From Candidatus Nanopelagicales bacterium (GTDB taxonomy: Bacteria > Actinomycetota > Actinomycetes > S36-B12), in assembly GCA_017857705.1 (NCBI GenBank), contig JAFMCP010000005.1:1-47896 (forward strand): 47,896 nucleotides of DNA, read 5' to 3'. Below, piece after piece: positions 1-8,562 of the stretch (position 1 is its first letter; the number at the start of each line of letters is the position of its first letter). The position numbers were made by a program, and so were the translations under genes. The notes beneath the pieces are model-generated. The model saw nothing but the letters and a program-made list of their open reading frames with translations, had not been told where the DNA came from and made no database searches.

Positions 1-1340
1 ACCCAATTAATGTTCTGACCAGCGTTTGTATCGGCTGCGTTGGGGGATTCCAAAACTAACACTCGGCCAACCTTGTACCTACCTGATGGCGGGGCCGAGA
101 CATTGGCTGACTGAATTCCTGGCACCAAATTGATGTTGTAGGTGTATGTGACACCCGAGTATCCATTGGCTCCTGGTGAGACGGCCTTCATGGTGCAGTT
201 CCCGGAGCCCGAGTTCACGGCAAGGGTGAGTCCGGAGACCTGACAGGGACCTGTTTCACTCAGAGTGACAGGAGCGCCTGAAAGTGTACTTGCGACAAAG
301 GTGAAGTTGGATCCATTGCCCATGTTGTAGCTGCCACCATTTGACCAGTTCCCCCAGCCTGGTTGGACGAGAGTAATGACATCCGTTGATGTCGGGGCGT
401 TCACTGTTACAACATCTGTGGTGGAACCTGATCCACCGTTATTTGTCGTGTAGCTCGCGCCAAGTGTGACCTTGCCGGCGGCTGTGGGCTTCCATGAAAA
501 AGTTGCCTGCCCATTAACCAATGGAATTGAAGGACTGATCCAAGCACCGTTGACATTGAAACCAACGGATCCTTGGACACTTGAGGGGTAAACCGTTGCA
601 ACTAGGGTAACGGGTGCGCCAACACTCAAATTTGGAGGAGCTGTGAGAGAAATTGTATTACCCGAGGGTGTTGCGATTACGGCATCTTGAACGGAAGTGG
701 ACGCCGTTGCTTGACTTCCCGCTGCTGGGACATAGGTGGCAATGAAGAAGAATGTGCCTGCAGTTTTTGGTGTCCATCGATAGTAGGCGAAGGATTGCCC
801 AGCAGCTGGTCCTGCAGTGAGGTTCATCAGAACGTATTGAGCACCATTGGCATCTGTCAAACGGACTTGACCTGCAGGGGTGTATTGACTTCCACCACTA
901 CTTGTAACGTTCACATTAATAGTTGTGGATTGCCCAATTGTTGCGGTATTTGGTGCACTGACGACCGTGGTGGTCGCAACTGCACCGACAATAGTTAATG
1001 GAACTGAGTTTGATACGAATCCTTGGGAGTCGACATTCCACACGGAGAGCGAAAGAGTTGCAGCGGTCGAGGGTGTTGTAAAACTGAAGTTAACACTGGA
1101 ATCCCCAAGCCCTGTCGTAACTGTGGACCACACCTGTCCCGTTTGATCTTCGAGTTGCAATTGTCCTGCTGGAGGAGAGGAAAATGTGAAGGTGACTGTT
1201 TGAGAGATATTCGCCGAAGCAGGTCCGCTGAGTGTCCCGTCGGCGTGCGCTGCAGGGCTTGCAATTGCAATCGCTCCCGTCACCAGAGTCAGGCTGGCCA
1301 ACACACCAAAGGTGCGGCGCAGTCGCTGGGAAATGTGCAT
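1..1340 (-). CDS. Secreted Ig-like-repeat protein, 5' part (runs off left edge)
   Basis: The reading frame is open from an ATG at 1340 to the window edge (about 446 codons), so the C-terminus is not seen. An AAGGAG ribosome site lies 7 nt before the ATG. The N-terminus is a typical Sec signal peptide: basic MHISQRLRR, a hydrophobic core, then a likely cut after ASPAAHA near residue 33. The mature part is rich in Thr, Ser, Gly, Val and Asn and is built of beta-sandwich-like repeats of about 80-90 residues, with recurring patterns such as TIGQSTTINV and SVGAPVTLVATV that resemble bacterial Ig-like (Big_3/Ig_3-type) domains. A Cys pair at about residues 374 and 388 could form a disulfide. Family knowledge suggests a cell-surface or adhesive role; no enzyme motif is visible. 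It points away from tRNA-Val and thrS. Confidence 0.85.
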   Translation of the reverse strand, partial: MHISQRLRRTFGVLASLTLVTGAIAIASPAAHADGTLSGPASANISQTVTFTFSSPPAGQLQLEDQTGQVWSTVTTGLGDSSVNFSFTTPSTAATLSLSVWNVDSQGFVSNSVPLTIVGAVATTTVVSAPNTATIGQSTTINVNVTSSGGSQYTPAGQVRLTDANGAQYVLMNLTAGPAAGQSFAYYRWTPKTAGTFFFIATYVPAAGSQATASTSVQDAVIATPSGNTISLTAPPNLSVGAPVTLVATVYPSSVQGSVGFNVNGAWISPSIPLVNGQATFSWKPTAAGKVTLGASYTTNNGGSGSTTDVVTVNAPTSTDVITLVQPGWGNWSNGGSYNMGNGSNFTFVASTLSGAPVTLSETGPCQVSGLTLAVNSGSGNCTMKAVSPGANGYSGVTYTYNINLVPGIQSANVSAPPSGRYKVGRVLVLESPNAADTNAGQNINW

Positions 1341-1379
1341 GTAGTTGCTCCTTAAGTCGTGTTGCTGAAACACATGGGG

Positions 1380-1408
1380 ATTTTAGGTAGCCTTCACGGT
1401 AGACCCAA
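1380..1408 (-). promoter_or_regulatory. Sigma70-type promoter of the Ig-like protein gene
   Basis: On the minus strand a -35 TTGGGT (1403-1408) and a -10 TAAAAT (1380-1385) are separated by exactly 17 nt. The predicted start of transcription is near 1373, giving a leader of about 33 nt that contains the AAGGAG site. The -10 matches the consensus in five of six positions. Confidence 0.5.
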
Positions 1409-1515
1409 AGTCCGAAAAATCCGCGCATTTGCCGCTTGAAAGGCCAAGGATCTTTGCTGACCGCACGGCCCAAAGCCCTGGTGCGTCGCTAAGTAGTACG
1501 GTTAGGCGCAGTTTC

Positions 1516-1587
<72 letters not shown>

Positions 1588-1629
1588 CCGAAGCCATCGG
1601 TTGTTGCGTTTAATTCATTGAGGAGCCCA

Positions 1630-3636
1630 GTGCAGGTCACAGTCGTAGAGGGACCGGTTTCGCGTGTTGGTGACCTTGAAGCCGGCGCCAGTGCAGCTGT
1701 CCTGTTTCCTAAGCAGAGTGGGATGGTCGCGGCGCTCGTTAATGGAGTGATCGTCGATCTGGTGGCTCCGTTAGAAGAGGGCGATACGGTTTCAGGAGTT
1801 CACATTTCCAGCCCCGAGGGTTTGGCAATTTTGCGGCACTCTGCTGCTCACATAGCGGCGCAGGCTACCCAAAAGCTGATCCCCGCTGCGAAACTGGGAA
1901 TAGGGCCACCGATTACCGACGGTTTTTATTATGAGTTTGATCTGCCAGAGCCATTGAAGCCGGAAGATCTAGAGGCAATTGAAAAAGAGATGGTGAGCAT
2001 CATTAAATCTCGGCAGCGTTTCAGTCGCCGAGTAGTCACTCGAGATGAAGCTGTCGCCGAACTCGCGGGTGAGCCATTTAAGTTGCGTCTGATCGGGTCC
2101 GACTCAGGTGCAGAAATTCTCGACCCAGAGGTGATGGAAGTCGGGGGAACTGAGCTCACCATCTATGACAATGTTGATGTAAAAACAGGGGAGACCTGTT
2201 GGAGTGATCTTTGTCGAGGGCCCCATGTTCCAGATACTTCCTACATTCCACAAAATGCAATCAAAGTGATGCGCTCTTCTGCCGCTTATTGGTTAGGTGA
2301 TCAAAAACAGGAATCCCTGCAGAGGCTTTATGGAACTGCCTGGCCGAGTAAAGAAGAACTACGCGGTTATCTAGAGTTCTTGTCCGAAGCAGAAAAGCGC
2401 GATCACCGCAAACTCGGTGCCGAATTAGATTTGTTCTCATTCCCCGAGGAAGTCGGATCAGGGCTAGCCGTCTTCCACCCGAAAGGTGGAATCGTTCGCC
2501 GAGTGATGGAGGACTACTCCCGCAAAAGGCACGAAGAAGCAGGCTACGAGTTTGTTAACACTCCGCACATCACCAAAGGTGCCCTATTTGAAAAGTCAGG
2601 TCACCTTGACTGGTATTCGGACGGCATGTATCCACCGATGCACTTGGACTCAGAATTTCACCCCGACGGGCAGGTGAAACGTCAAGGTGCTGACTACTAC
2701 CTCAAGCCGATGAACTGCCCCATGCACAACCTGATTTTCTCAGCGCGAGGGCGCTCCTACCGTGAACTTCCCATGCGTCTCTTTGAATTTGGAACCGTAT
2801 ATCGGTACGAGAAATCGGGAGTTGTTCACGGGTTGACACGTGCCCGGGGCTTCACTCAAGACGACGCTCATATTTATTGCACCTTGGAGCAACTACCAGA
2901 AGAACTAAATTCTTTGTTGGAATTTGTTCTCGGTTTGTTGCGCGATTATGGTCTGTCAGACTTTTATTTGGAGTTGTCGACTAAAAACCCAGAAAAGTGC
3001 GTTGGAACCGATGAGGAATGGGATGTGGCCACCGATTTTCTGCGATTGGCCGCCCAAAAACAAAATTTGGAGTTAGTACTTGACGAGGGCGGTGCAGCCT
3101 TTTATGGACCGAAGATATCAGTCCAGGCGAAGGATGCCATTGGGCGAACCTGGCAAATGTCTACGATTCAGGTTGACTTTCAATTACCTCAAAGATTTGA
3201 CCTGGAGTATCAGGGGTCGGACGGAGCAAAACAACGACCAATCATGGTGCATCGCGCACTTTTTGGTTCCATTGAACGTTTCTTCGCGGTCCTCCTTGAG
3301 CACTACGCGGGTGCGTTCCCTCCTTGGTTAGCACCCATTCAGGTTGAAGGAATTCCAATTTCTGATTCACACGTCGATTACCTTGAGGGTATTGCGGGAC
3401 AAATGCGATCACTTGGCATCCGAGTGGAAGTTGATTCATCCGATGACCGCATGCAGAAAAAAATTCGTAATGCCCAGAAGCAAAAGGTTCCTTTTATGTT
3501 GATCGCAGGTGACGAAGACGTAGCAGCTGGGGCCGTTTCATTTAGGTACCGTGATGGAACCCAAAAGAATGGCGTGGCTATCGCGGATGCTATTAATGAG
3601 ATCGCCTCGGCAATTGCGGACCGAGTGCAGGTCTAA
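1630..3636 (+). CDS. thrS: Threonine--tRNA ligase
   Basis: Charges tRNA-Thr with threonine in the cytoplasm. About 668 residues, the full family length: N-terminal TGS domain (1-60), the editing/SAD region, a class II catalytic core and a C-terminal anticodon-binding domain (about 560-668). The zinc ligands expected for ThrRS are visible: Cys in MNCPMH (about 361), His in QDDAHIY (about 410) and His in MVHRALFG. Motif 2 reads [13 protein letters not shown] prefer the GTG at 1630, preceded by GAGGAG at 1620-1625. A TTG at 1618 in the same frame would add four residues but has no ribosome site. It is followed after 1 nt by the HIT gene, as in other Actinobacteria. Confidence 0.95.
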   Translation: MQVTVVEGPVSRVGDLEAGASAAVLFPKQSGMVAALVNGVIVDLVAPLEEGDTVSGVHISSPEGLAILRHSAAHIAAQATQKLIPAAKLGIGPPITDGFYYEFDLPEPLKPEDLEAIEKEMVSIIKSRQRFSRRVVTRDEAVAELAGEPFKLRLIGSDSGAEILDPEVMEVGGTELTIYDNVDVKTGETCWSDLCRGPHVPDTSYIPQNAIKVMRSSAAYWLGDQKQESLQRLYGTAWPSKEELRGYLEFLSEAEKRDHRKLGAELDLFSFPEEVGSGLAVFHPKGGIVRRVMEDYSRKRHEEAGYEFVNTPHITKGALFEKSGHLDWYSDGMYPPMHLDSEFHPDGQVKRQGADYYLKPMNCPMHNLIFSARGRSYRELPMRLFEFGTVYRYEKSGVVHGLTRARGFTQDDAHIYCTLEQLPEELNSLLEFVLGLLRDYGLSDFYLELSTKNPEKCVGTDEEWDVATDFLRLAAQKQNLELVLDEGGAAFYGPKISVQAKDAIGRTWQMSTIQVDFQLPQRFDLEYQGSDGAKQRPIMVHRALFGSIERFFAVLLEHYAGAFPPWLAPIQVEGIPISDSHVDYLEGIAGQMRSLGIRVEVDSSDDRMQKKIRNAQKQKVPFMLIAGDEDVAAGAVSFRYRDGTQKNGVAIADAINEIASAIADRVQV

Positions 3637-3637
3637 A

Positions 3638-4141
3638 ATGAGTCCGTCATGGGACCGGATCTACACGCCACACAGGTTGGAGTATTTGCGTGGCGGTAAT
3701 AACCCAGATGTCTGCCCGTTCTGTGTTGCGCCAGATCTCGACGACAATGAAGAATTGGATCTGGTCGCTCACCGTGGCGAAGTAGCATATGTAGTTCTCA
3801 ATCTTTACCCGTACAACGCAGGACATCTATTGATTTGTCCGTATCGACATGTGGCGGACTACACGGAGTTAACTGATGCAGAGCGCAATGAAATCGCGGT
3901 GCTCACACAGGAAGCCATGGAAACCTTACGTGTGATTTCAGGTGCACAGGGTTTTAACCTTGGGATGAATCAGGGTTCAATTTCGGGAGCGGGGATTGCC
4001 GGTCACCTTCACCAACATGTCGTTCCCCGTTGGGGAGGTGACGCGAACTTTATGCCGATTATTGGTGAAACAAAAGTGCTTCCACAGCTACTTACTCAAA
4101 CGCGTGATTTATTGCTAGAGGGTTGGACTTCGCGGAACTAA
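3638..4141 (+). CDS. HIT-family nucleotide phosphorylase/hydrolase (Rv2613c-like)
   Basis: A 167-residue histidine-triad protein. The active-site triad is GHLHQHVVPRW, with His 123, 125 and 127. An N-terminal CPFC (Cys 26 and 29) looks like the metal-binding or structural motif of the actinobacterial branch. The same gene between thrS and pgsA in Mycobacterium (Rv2613c) was described as an Ap4A phosphorylase, so cleavage of diadenosine polyphosphates made by aminoacyl-tRNA synthetases is the likely role (inference from family and position). The ATG at 3638 lies 1 nt after the thrS stop, so the pair is probably co-transcribed and may be translationally coupled. Its last 50 bp overlap the tail of the minus-strand EF-G-like gene. 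Confidence 0.9.
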   Translation: MSPSWDRIYTPHRLEYLRGGNNPDVCPFCVAPDLDDNEELDLVAHRGEVAYVVLNLYPYNAGHLLICPYRHVADYTELTDAERNEIAVLTQEAMETLRVISGAQGFNLGMNQGSISGAGIAGHLHQHVVPRWGGDANFMPIIGETKVLPQLLTQTRDLLLEGWTSRN

Positions 4142-5156
4142 CGGAACTGCCTGCGGGAATCTTGCAGTTCGCTGCGATTCGCACGATTTCACCGGCATAA
4201 GTTGTTGACTTAGCCTGACCTGTGATTGAGTGAATTTGGGTAATGTGTATTTCATTGCTGTCGGCAAAGTACGTGCCAATTAGGAGTTCACCTTGCCAAA
4301 CACGCAGGTATCCATCTCCGAGTGAAGAGGCTAGGAGTTCTCCATTGGGCATATGTGCCGGCGTCCACGGTTCGGGATCAAGGTCACACGCGAAATTTGC
4401 CAGTTCACTAACTCCTATGGAGCCAGCTATAGCGAAAACTGGGATAATTTCTCGTCGAGTGGTTGCACTAATCAGTTGATCGCGTAATTGATCGACGGAT
4501 TCAAATCCTTGGTCAATAACTGAAAGGATTAGTTCCTCATCTGTGCTGGTGACAACCACAGCTTTGGTCAGTGCATCAATGTGTGATTCGATCAGGTCGT
4601 AGTGGGCTTGCTCCAGTTCATGTGCCTCAGGTGCGCCATGAGGTCTGGGAACCCTAATTTCCAGTGAAACTAGGTCAAGAATTCCGCCTACCTCAGGTTG
4701 ATCAAATGATTCTGAATCAGAGAGGACTGGCAAAGTAATAGCAACAGCATGGTGGCGCTGATCCATCACTCGTGAAATGACTGCCAAAGATTCATCAAAG
4801 TTTGCCCTCGGAGAATCAAGCCCGGTTACAGCAACCATGAGCGGACGGAATTGAGCAACCTCCTGGGCGCGTTGAATTGATTCTCCATCAAGGCCTTGGG
4901 AACTGTCGACCACCAGCAAGGCTATGTCTGCACCCCAACCCAAATACGAGCCGAGTTGGGGTGGATCAAAGGCTTCGGGCATTGCGTCAAAGGCTGTGAG
5001 AATGACGCTGACACCAAAAGTGATTGTTGGGTCAGCTTCATTGTCCACAGGTAAATTTAAAGGACTAAATCTTTGGTATTCATTGATCTGATGGGCAACG
5101 GCTTTGGCCAGAGTGGAATCGCTCGCTAGCACTGCGATTGATGCATTGATTGGCAC
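4092..5156 (-). CDS. Truncated, GTPase-dead EF-G-like protein
   Basis: 354 residues, about half an EF-G. The fold can be followed: a G-domain-like region (1-250) with an EF-G type insert (about 160-235), then domain II (about 268-335: GYLRVWQGELLIGTYF, YAGEIVRIA). Domains III-V are absent. The nucleotide motifs are lost: the P-loop region reads ASDSTLAK (11-18), the DTPGH site reads DAMPE (57-61), and the NKxD site reads TGLD (111-114). Residues 339-354 are encoded opposite the 3' end of the HIT gene, as if a deletion had joined the end of domain II to that gene. The frame has no internal stop. The GTG at 5156 is preceded at 6 nt by TACCGT, suggesting a leaderless mRNA. It may be a ribosome- or partner-binding pseudo-GTPase, or a decaying gene. 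Assignment to the EF-G family is by eye from motif order. Confidence 0.7.
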   Translation of the reverse strand: MPINASIAVLASDSTLAKAVAHQINEYQRFSPLNLPVDNEADPTITFGVSVILTAFDAMPEAFDPPQLGSYLGWGADIALLVVDSSQGLDGESIQRAQEVAQFRPLMVAVTGLDSPRANFDESLAVISRVMDQRHHAVAITLPVLSDSESFDQPEVGGILDLVSLEIRVPRPHGAPEAHELEQAHYDLIESHIDALTKAVVVTSTDEELILSVIDQGFESVDQLRDQLISATTRREIIPVFAIAGSIGVSELANFACDLDPEPWTPAHMPNGELLASSLGDGYLRVWQGELLIGTYFADSNEIHITQIHSITGQAKSTTYAGEIVRIAANCKIPAGSSVSSAKSNPLAINHAFE

Positions 5157-5172
5157 GGACGGACGGTAGCAT
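5146..5172 (+). promoter_or_regulatory. Candidate pgsA promoter (leaderless), overlapping a minus-strand -10
   Basis: TTGATT (5146-5151) and TAGCAT (5167-5172) are 15 nt apart, and the -10 lies 7 nt before the pgsA ATG at 5180. On the minus strand TACCGT (5163-5168) lies 6 nt before the GTG of the EF-G-like gene, with TTGTTC (5185-5190) 16 nt further up. The two -10 boxes share bases 5167-5168, so RNA polymerase could not occupy both at once. Confidence 0.4.
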
Positions 5173-5179
5173 CAACCCA

Positions 5180-5797
5180 ATGTTGAACAATCCCAAAGCA
5201 CGCCAAGCGGTGAGTGGGCTTCTCAATCCGCCTGCAAAACTGCTTTTGCGCCTTCACGTTTCACCCGATGCTGTCACACTGGTAGGAACGCTCGGAGCAG
5301 TGTTGTGCGCAGTGCTGTTCATTGCACAAGGAAGTTTTGTATTAGGCGTTTTGGGAGTGATCCTTTTTGCAGTGGCTGATCTACTTGATGGAACCATGGC
5401 CCGAATGAAGGGTACGAGTGGCCCGTGGGGGAACTTCTTGGACGCTTCATTGGATCGAGTCGCGGACGGTGCCATCTTTGGATCAGTCGCCTTTTGGGCC
5501 GCAAGCTCCGATCAAATGTGGCTTGTGGTGGGAACTTTGATCGCACTGGTCGCTGGGCAGGTCACGAGTTACACAAAAGCTCGGGCTGAAGCCGTGGGAG
5601 CTGAAGCGAATGTGGGACTGGTGGAAAGGGCCGAGCGACTTATTGCGATTCTTGCAGCCCTGTTCCTTGCTGGACTTGGAGTGTCGTGGGTCTTGGACAT
5701 TGTTGTGTGGGCTTTAGCAGTTCTTGGGTTACTTACTGTTGTTCAGCGGGTTATTCACGTGCGCAAGCAACTCAAGCCGCGCACTGAAAATCTGTAG
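5180..5797 (+). CDS. pgsA: Phosphatidylinositol phosphate synthase (CDP-alcohol phosphotransferase)
   Basis: Integral membrane enzyme that joins CDP-diacylglycerol to inositol phosphate, the first step toward phosphatidylinositol and PIMs. The full CDP-alcohol phosphotransferase signature is present: D67, D70-G71, A74-R75, G84, D88 and D92, with correct spacing. Hydrophobic segments before and after the motif fit the six-helix family fold. Length is 205 residues from the ATG at 5180, preferred because a TAGCAT box lies 7 nt upstream; a TTG at 5150 would overlap the divergent gene. The specific substrate (inositol phosphate rather than glycerol phosphate) is inferred from the next two genes, patA and pimA, which follow at 8 nt and by overlap. 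Confidence 0.9.
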   Translation: MLNNPKARQAVSGLLNPPAKLLLRLHVSPDAVTLVGTLGAVLCAVLFIAQGSFVLGVLGVILFAVADLLDGTMARMKGTSGPWGNFLDASLDRVADGAIFGSVAFWAASSDQMWLVVGTLIALVAGQVTSYTKARAEAVGAEANVGLVERAERLIAILAALFLAGLGVSWVLDIVVWALAVLGLLTVVQRVIHVRKQLKPRTENL

Positions 5798-5805
5798 CGG
5801 TTTTT

Positions 5806-6708
5806 ATGGCCAATAAAAAAGATGTCGCGGACTCAGTCACGAACTGGGCTTACAGCGCGGGTTGGGCGGCGACAAAGCGGTTACCAGAACGGGCAGCACA
5901 GCAAGTATTTCGAACAGCGGCGGACACTCTGTGGTGGCAAGACGCGGGAGGTGTTGACCAACTGTCGAAAAACTTAGCTAGGGTCCGTCCAGATCTTGAC
6001 GCAAATGAATTAAACAAACTCACCCGAACGGGAATGCGCAGTTATATGCGCTACTGGTGTGAGGCATTTCGATTACCGAAAATGGCCCCTGAGCATTTCC
6101 AGACCGGGTTCCAATTACGCGGGGTTGAATTACTTGATCGAGCAATGGATGCCGGAAAAGGTGCGCTGATGATCCCGGGACATATGGCCAATTGGGATTT
6201 AGCCGGAGCATGGGGCGCCCAAAGATACGGGCGAGTCACGACCGTCGCCGAACGACTCAGACCTGAGAAACTCTTTAACCAGTTTTTGCAGTACCGCGAG
6301 TCGCTCGGGATGGAGGTTCTACCATTGGGTGATTCTGAAGTGATGCGCAATCTGGTAAATCGATTGAAATCGGGGGGGCTTGTTGCGCTCCTAGGTGACC
6401 GCGACATATCGGGTAGCGGGGTCACCGTTGACTTTTTTGGCGAGGCCGCAGGTTTTCCGGCTGGACCAGCGACTTTGGCAATACTCACAGGTGCTCCGCT
6501 GTACCCCGTAACAATGCATTTTGAGGGCCCCCTTTGCGTAGGGGTTGTGCATGATCGAGTGGAAGTACCCGAATCGCTACCTAAGCGTGAACGGGTCGCC
6601 CACATGACCCAGCAGATTGCTCGGGCGTATGAAATCGGAATCGCAGAGCACCCGGAGGACTGGCACATGTTGCAAAGAGTGTGGCTCGCGGATCGGAAGC
6701 CCCGATGA
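5806..6708 (+). CDS. patA: Phosphatidylinositol mannoside acyltransferase
   Basis: 300-residue member of the LpxL/HtrB-like lysophospholipid acyltransferase family. The catalytic HX4D motif is HMANWD (His126, Asp131), and a GDRDISGSGVTVDFFGEAAGFPAGP stretch (about residues 198-222) matches the conserved second block, which places Arg and Gly residues at the acyl-CoA site. In Mycobacterium the enzyme at this locus (PatA, Rv2611c) palmitoylates the mannose of PIM1/PIM2 on the cytoplasmic membrane face. It starts 8 nt after pgsA, and its TGA overlaps the pimA ATG (ATGA), so the genes form one operon. No clear ribosome site is seen before its ATG. Confidence 0.9.
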   Translation: MANKKDVADSVTNWAYSAGWAATKRLPERAAQQVFRTAADTLWWQDAGGVDQLSKNLARVRPDLDANELNKLTRTGMRSYMRYWCEAFRLPKMAPEHFQTGFQLRGVELLDRAMDAGKGALMIPGHMANWDLAGAWGAQRYGRVTTVAERLRPEKLFNQFLQYRESLGMEVLPLGDSEVMRNLVNRLKSGGLVALLGDRDISGSGVTVDFFGEAAGFPAGPATLAILTGAPLYPVTMHFEGPLCVGVVHDRVEVPESLPKRERVAHMTQQIARAYEIGIAEHPEDWHMLQRVWLADRKPR

Positions 6709-7895
6709 CCATAAAAAGGATTGGAATCGTGTGCCCGTACTCATGGGATGTGCCGGGGGGAGTTCGTAGTCACGTTGCTGATCTCGCATTGACGCTTCAG
6801 GGCAAAGGTTATGAAGTGAGTGTCTTGGCGCCAGTCGAAGACCCAGACACCTTGCCCGACTATGTCTTCGATGGAGGACGACCAATTGCTGTCTCCTACA
6901 ACGGAGCCGTCGCTCGGTTAAGTTTTGGAGTTCGAGCAACAAGACGTGTTCGTCAATGGATCCGTGAGGGCGATTTTGACATCGTGCATATTCACGAACC
7001 AGTCGCGCCGAGTTCCTCGCTCCTAACGTGCTGGGCAGCAAGGGGACCGCTTGTGGCCACTTGGCATTCAGCTCATGAGCGCTCTCGCATACTTTCTGCC
7101 GGCTACTACGTCGCACAAACGGCAATGGAAAAAATCCGTGGACGGATTGCAGTGAGTGAGGCGGCTCGGGAAACCCTGGTGCGCCATATCGGCGGAGATG
7201 CTGTTTTGATTCCAAATGGGGTTCGCGTGGCGGATTTCAGGGATCAGGAAAGTGTCTCACTTGAGGGCACCCAAAAAATCCTGTTTTTGGGGCGAATCGA
7301 TGAACCACGCAAAGGTCTTGAGGTACTCCTTCATGCTTTGCCACAAGTTTTTGGTGCATTGGATCGCTGTGAGGTAATAATTGCAGGGCCGGGCGATGAA
7401 AAAGAATATGAGGAGTTCATCGATCCAAACTGGGGTAATCGGGTCAGGTTCGTAGGAGCCATCTCCGATGAAGAGAAACGACGAACCCTGCACCAAGCCG
7501 ATCTATATGTTGCCCCACACACAGGTGGTGAATCATTTGGCATTGTTTTGGCTGAAGCTATGGCCGCGGGAACAGCCGTCGTGGCATCAGATTTGCCCGC
7601 ATTTGATCGGGTACTTCAATCCGGGAAGTCGGGAAGGCTGTTCCCAGTCGGCAACTCACAAGCGTTGGGAGAGGCAATCGTTGAGTTACTCACCGACGCT
7701 GATCAACGGCAGACACTCGTTGAAGAAGGAAATATTCGAGTGATGGACTTTGACTGGGATCACGTGGTGGCGGACGTCATCGCTGTATATGAAGCGGTCT
7801 ACACCCCAGGTGAAAAAGTTGAAGAGGATTTACGAGGACAAGTGGTAGGTAGATTTGCGAGCAGATCCATCCGTTTTAGCGAGGAGCGGACATGA
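6705..7895 (+). CDS. pimA: Phosphatidyl-myo-inositol mannosyltransferase
   Basis: GT4-family glycosyltransferase that moves mannose from GDP-mannose to phosphatidylinositol, starting PIM synthesis at the inner face of the membrane. The N-terminus MTIKRIGIVCPYSWDVPGGV is the PimA signature, including the GG loop near the acceptor site. The EX7E donor motif spans Glu276 to Glu284 (GESFGIVLAE). Length is 396 residues, close to the mycobacterial enzyme. The ATG at 6705 overlaps the patA stop and has GGAAG 5 nt upstream; an in-frame GTG at 6681 has no support. The TGA overlaps the ATG of the next gene. Confidence 0.93.
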   Translation: MTIKRIGIVCPYSWDVPGGVRSHVADLALTLQGKGYEVSVLAPVEDPDTLPDYVFDGGRPIAVSYNGAVARLSFGVRATRRVRQWIREGDFDIVHIHEPVAPSSSLLTCWAARGPLVATWHSAHERSRILSAGYYVAQTAMEKIRGRIAVSEAARETLVRHIGGDAVLIPNGVRVADFRDQESVSLEGTQKILFLGRIDEPRKGLEVLLHALPQVFGALDRCEVIIAGPGDEKEYEEFIDPNWGNRVRFVGAISDEEKRRTLHQADLYVAPHTGGESFGIVLAEAMAAGTAVVASDLPAFDRVLQSGKSGRLFPVGNSQALGEAIVELLTDADQRQTLVEEGNIRVMDFDWDHVVADVIAVYEAVYTPGEKVEEDLRGQVVGRFASRSIRFSEERT

Positions 7896-8440
7896 CGATA
7901 TGGATTTTTTTCACAGTAATCCTTGTTTTACTTTTTGCCTTTTTCGTTCTTTATCTAGGGATGACTGCCGGTCGAATTGATCGACTCCACCGGCGAATTG
8001 ACGTGGCGTTGATTTCATTGGACTCACATCTACTTCGACGCTCGGGGGTAACCCTTGAACTCGCTTCAAGTGGCTTATTGGACCCTGCTTCATCCGTGCT
8101 AATTTCTGAAGCTGCCCACGCTGCGCGATTGTCAACAGATTTGTCGTCAACACATCGCGATCGGGCAGAATCTGAACTCACCTCAGCACTGAATGCGGTA
8201 CTGGATGTGGAGGAAATCGAACTCATTCAGGGTGAAATCGGTGGTTCTGAGATCCTTGAAGAATGCTCAGCGGCCTCTAGGCGGGTTGAACTCTCACGAC
8301 GTTTTCTCAACGATGCGGTCCGGGCTTGCGTGCAGTTGCGCCAGCAACGTTCCGCACGTTGGTTTCACCTCGCGGGGCACACCCCTCTCCCTCAAACTCG
8401 TGAGATTTATGACCATGTTGAGATTTCAGAACGCAGCTAG
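7892..8440 (+). CDS. LemA-like membrane-anchored protein
   Basis: 182 residues. One N-terminal membrane helix (about residues 4-24, WIFFTVILVLLFAFFVLYLG) is followed by a helical, charged domain. Two patches resemble LemA proteins: the segment after the helix (RIDRLHRRIDVALISLDSHL, then LRRS) and a C-terminal RRFLNDAV. The function of LemA-like proteins is not known. It begins within the pimA stop (ATGA) with GAGGAG 5 nt upstream, so it belongs to the same operon and is likely made with the PIM enzymes. Mycobacterium has a membrane protein at the corresponding place, but I cannot show orthology from sequence alone. Confidence 0.7.
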   Translation: MTIWIFFTVILVLLFAFFVLYLGMTAGRIDRLHRRIDVALISLDSHLLRRSGVTLELASSGLLDPASSVLISEAAHAARLSTDLSSTHRDRAESELTSALNAVLDVEEIELIQGEIGGSEILEECSAASRRVELSRRFLNDAVRACVQLRQQRSARWFHLAGHTPLPQTREIYDHVEISERS

Positions 8441-8562
8441 ATTGCCAGGGCCGCATATTTGGTCAGTGCGGGTGGAAATGCTGGAGAGGCCGTGTTCCCC
8501 TATCATTGGATCGTTCGTTAGGTGAACCCACGATTGATCATCAATTTTGAAGGATGGCAAGT

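Noticed and set aside
687-1355. Several plus-strand open frames in the first 1.4 kb
   Set aside because: They are shadows of the minus-strand Ig-like gene, which has a signal peptide, ribosome site, promoter and a frame open to the window edge.
1588-1629. T-box or attenuator before thrS
   Set aside because: The gap between tRNA-Val and thrS is only 42 nt and has no room for a specifier hairpin and terminator.
6051-6668. 205-codon minus-strand open frame opposite patA
   Set aside because: Low-complexity, Arg/Ser/Pro-rich product with no ribosome site; the sense gene has clear family motifs.
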